Origin: Argopecten irradians
Lineage: Eukaryota; Mollusca; Bivalvia; Pectinida; Pectinidae
Length of the DNA stretch: 64,000 bases
Direction: 5' to 3'
Assembly (NCBI RefSeq): GCF_041381155.1
Contig: NC_091134.1
Location: forward strand, 65,766,969 to 65,830,968
Below are positions 61,090 to 64,000 of the stretch, in pieces. The notes below the pieces were generated by a model. It ran no database searches, was not told the DNA's origin, and was given only the letters and a program-made list of their open reading frames with translations. The position numbers and the translations under genes were made by a program. How positions within the stretch are numbered: the first letter of the stretch is position 1; each line of letters begins with the position of its first letter.

Positions 61090-62060
61090 ACATCATAGTC
61101 AGTCAACTAATCATCGAAAAACACTGACTAAGTTGGTAAAGGACAAAAACACCGTTTTAAACTCTATGGAGTCATAAGATTAATAAAAAATGGCATTATA
61201 TCTCCTTATGGAATAGAAACGTTGATCGTGGCAAAAAAGCTTTATAGGTTTTGGCGCCAAAAACATTATTAAGTAGGCCGGGTTTTATAGATTGCAATTT
61301 TAGATAGGGTCTCGTTTTAAACATTATTGAAAACTGTTATTCGCAATTGTATAGTTAGAAATAGTTAGAATATCTAATTGAAAGCAATAAAACGAATCTG
61401 ATACCCTTTTTCGGGTACTATCCAGTGACCTAACACCGGAAGTAATGACCCGGAACTAATGACCCCGGCCCGGGATATGCAAAAGATGGGTTTGACAGCG
61501 ATTGTGAAAACAGAAAGAGCGTTTCCCTACATGAGCTGTTGGCTACGATATTCAAGAACAAGAAAACAGTTTGCGTTGAATGAGAACTTCCCAGTTTGCC
61601 TATAACTTGAAGGAAATATATATCGTTTTCACTATTAATCTGAAGCCCCATTGATTTGAAATTCGAAGCAGACGGCAACTGAAATCATCAAAATTAAATG
61701 AAAATTTTCATAGATCTATTGACTGCATCAGTTAGGCCTACCACCGGATTTCAAACTGAATTCATTTTGAATCTCACGGAACAACAAACTACATTATTGT
61801 TTTACTTTCTGGCGTGAGCTTTTAATATTGAGGTAATATAAAAGTAGAGATCAATGCTAGGTGCTTTTGCAATACTTGAATGAGTATGTTATCTAAATGT
61901 TAAAAGTGATTGTAAGTGATTGGTCTTATGTTTATTATGAGCTGTTTTCCCTCAAAGATTTACATTTTCTAAAGTTTAATACTTTTTTAATAGGTTATAA
62001 TACAATATTAGCATACTGTTACTGTAACTTCATTTATGCTGCAAAATCCATCAACATTTT
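61090..62060. other. Unassigned AT-rich region
   Basis: No gene, array or element end is recognised. A short GC-rich string (gaccccggcccggga) lies at about 61462. Confidence 0.3.
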
Positions 62061-63412
62061 TTGCCCACCATCATCAGATGGTGGGCTATTCAAATCGCCC
62101 TGCGTCCGTGGTCCGTCGTCCGTCGTCCGCCGTCCGTCCGTAAACAATGCTTGTTATCACTATTTCTTAAAAACTGCTGCAGGGATTTTGTTCAAACTTC
62201 ACATGGAGGGTCCCCTTGGTCCTTATTTGTGCCATACAGATTTTGAGGCTGATCGAAAAAACAAGATGGCCGCCAGGCAGCCATCTTTGATTTTGGCAGT
62301 TGAAGTTTGTTATCAATATTTCTTGAGAACTACTGAAGGGATTTTGTTCAAACTTCACATGGAGGTTACCCTTGGTCCCTAGTTGTGCCATACAGATTTT
62401 GAGGCTGATCGAAAAAATAAGATGGCCGCCAGGCAGCCATCTTTGATTTCGGCAGTTGAAGTTTGTTATCAATATTTCTTGAGAACTACTGAAGGGATTT
62501 TGTTCAAACTTCACATGGAGGTTACCCTTGGTCCCTAGTTGTGCCATACAGATTTTGAGGCTGATAGGAAAAACAAGATGGCCGCCAGGCAGCCATCTTT
62601 GATTTTGGCAGTTGAAGTTTGTTATCAATATTTCTTGAGAACTTCTGAAGGGATTTTGTTCAAACTTCAAATGGAGGTTACCCTTGGTCCCTAGTTGTGC
62701 CATACAGATTTTGAGGCTGATCGGAAAAATAAGATGGCCGCCAGGCAGCCATCTTTGATTTCGATAGTTAAAGTTTGTTATGGCTATTTCTCAGATAGTA
62801 CTGAAGGGATCTGTCTCAAATTTCATATGTAGGTTCCCCTAGGGCCCTTGTTGTGCATATTGCATTTTTGGACCAATCGGTGAACAAGATGGCCGCCAGG
62901 CCGCCATCTTGGATTTCGATAGTTAAATTTTGTTATGGCTATTTCTCAGATAGTACTGTAGATAGTACTGTAGGGATCTGTCTCAAATTTCATATGTAGG
63001 TTCCCCTACGGACCTAGTTGTGCATATTGCATTTTGGGACCGATCGGTTAACAAGATGGCCACCAGGCAGCCATCTTGGATTTTGTTATTCAAAGTTTGT
63101 TATCGCTATTTCTCAGAAAGTACTGAATGGATCTGTCTCAAAATTCATATGTAGGTTCCCCTAGGGCCCTAGTTGTGCATATTGTGATTTGGGACCGATT
63201 GATCAACAAGATGGCCGCCAAGGAGTCATCTTGGATTTTGATAGTTGAAGTTTGTTACCGCTATTTCTCAAAAGGTACTGAAGCGATCTGTCTCAAATTT
63301 TATATGTAGTATGTTTGAAAAAGTTTAAAAAGTAGAGAAAAGATCCATCTTTCCTTTGTCAGATATAGATCATTCTTTGGTGGGCGCCAAGATCCCTCTG
63401 GGATCTCTTGTT
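62061..63412 (-). mobile_element. 1.35-kb non-autonomous element of about 156-bp units, reversed relative of the 41.4-kb element
   Basis: The left edge is the hairpin GCCCACCAT/ATGGTGGGC (62063-62086) followed by cgtccgtggtccgtcgtccg; the right edge is ggtgggcgccaagatccctc with hairpin AGATCCC/GGGATCT. In reverse orientation the head reads caagagatcccagagggatc, parallel to caagaggcccagagggcctg at 41379. About seven units of 156 bp carry aagatggccgccaggcagcc and tttgttcaaacttcacatgg. Open frames of up to 178 codons here are repeat by-products. Confidence 0.7.
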
Positions 63413-64000
63413 ATTTATTAGTGAATTTGGCATGCATGTGATTGCTGTCAAATACTGATGAAATTTGTTGTTAAAATTAAGAAAAGATTAAAGGAGGACA
63501 TGGAGATTTACCCAAACCCTCAAAAATTCACTCAAATCTTTAGTCACTTTTCAATCCGTATTAAAGTGAATAGTCGGGCAAAGAAAACCAGTCTAAATGC
63601 GTTCATTGGCCTTCCAAAAGTTCTCACATATTAATACGACGGTCAAGTTCTGCTTAGTTTCCCAGTTCTGACCATTAAAGTAAAGAAAAGTTGAAAGCAT
63701 TGAAAGCGAGGCTGTGTGGAAATGTAACCACGGACATAGTGAGCCGGGAGGACGTTTTAGAATTCCCATACTTTAAATTAATTTCTTCGTACACAGACAG
63801 ATTTTGACGAGAGATTTTATTTTTCCATTTCATAAGAAATTATACTGGATACATTCACACCATTTTTACCGACTTTAGCCATCCTTGCCCGACTGTTCAC
63901 TTTAACCTAATTCTAAAAATCTACTGAAATCTATTCTAAATGTTCTAGATGTAAATCACTAAACCTTTTTTTCTTAGGATTAGACAAAATAAAGAGTGTA
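63413..64000. other. Unassigned region to the right edge
   Basis: AT-rich sequence with no gene or repeat that I can support. Confidence 0.3.

Noticed and set aside
62167-62703. 178-codon minus-strand frame
   Set aside because: Lies in 156-bp repeat units; identical blocks repeat within the putative protein.

Overview
The window is animal nuclear DNA. It is AT-rich, has long introns with GT/AG borders, and is packed with minisatellites and short inverted-repeat transposons. The style of the dispersed repeats (heads such as AAGAGGCCCAGAGGGCCT, tails rich in GACGGACGCCGGACG, 'gcccaccatc' palindromes) and the Ty3/Gypsy element suggest a mollusc, most likely a bivalve. That assignment is inference. 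No bacterial features, CRISPR array or rRNA are seen.

Layout: (1) 1-7.1 kb, plus strand: the last six coding exons of an unrecognised gene (304 C-terminal residues). Its introns and 3' end carry 53-bp, 46/26-bp and 66-bp tandem arrays. (2) 7.6-20.3 kb: an 18-bp array, then a 32-bp array split by a roughly 1-kb repeat present twice in tandem. The second copy is itself split by an 8,586-bp Ty3/Gypsy LTR retrotransposon (11355-19940) with 212-bp LTRs and a TGTC target duplication. (3) 21.06-38.27 kb, minus strand: a complete nine-exon SLC22-type (organic cation/carnitine) transporter gene, 543 aa. Its introns hold arrays of 33/34, 40, 67 and 28 bp. (4) 38.3-47.1 kb: intergenic DNA with tRNA-like SINE heads and a 2.8-kb element built of about 156-bp units, including a 626-bp higher-order duplication. 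(5) 47.18-56.62 kb, minus strand: a complete 15-exon TFIP11 (spliceosome-disassembly G-patch protein) gene, 849 aa. (6) 56.6-64 kb: no gene seen; it holds inverted-repeat elements, a perfect-looking 36-bp-arm hairpin and another 156-bp-unit element.

Main observation: several of the gene-associated minisatellites are tandem copies of an exon end plus its 5' splice site. The clearest is exon 6 of the SLC22 gene, where four further exon-end/donor copies follow the real donor at 40, 40, 40 and 33 bp. The same relation is visible at SLC22 exon 7 (33/34-bp array), SLC22 exon 1 (28-bp array), the second visible exon of the left-hand gene, and in another form at that gene's stop codon (66-bp array). 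The 53-bp array at the left edge also carries an AG/GTAAGA donor consensus in every intact unit. Splice-donor-seeded repeat growth looks like the most unusual process in this window.

The two complete genes are unrelated in function (membrane transport; nuclear splicing) and do not appear to work together.
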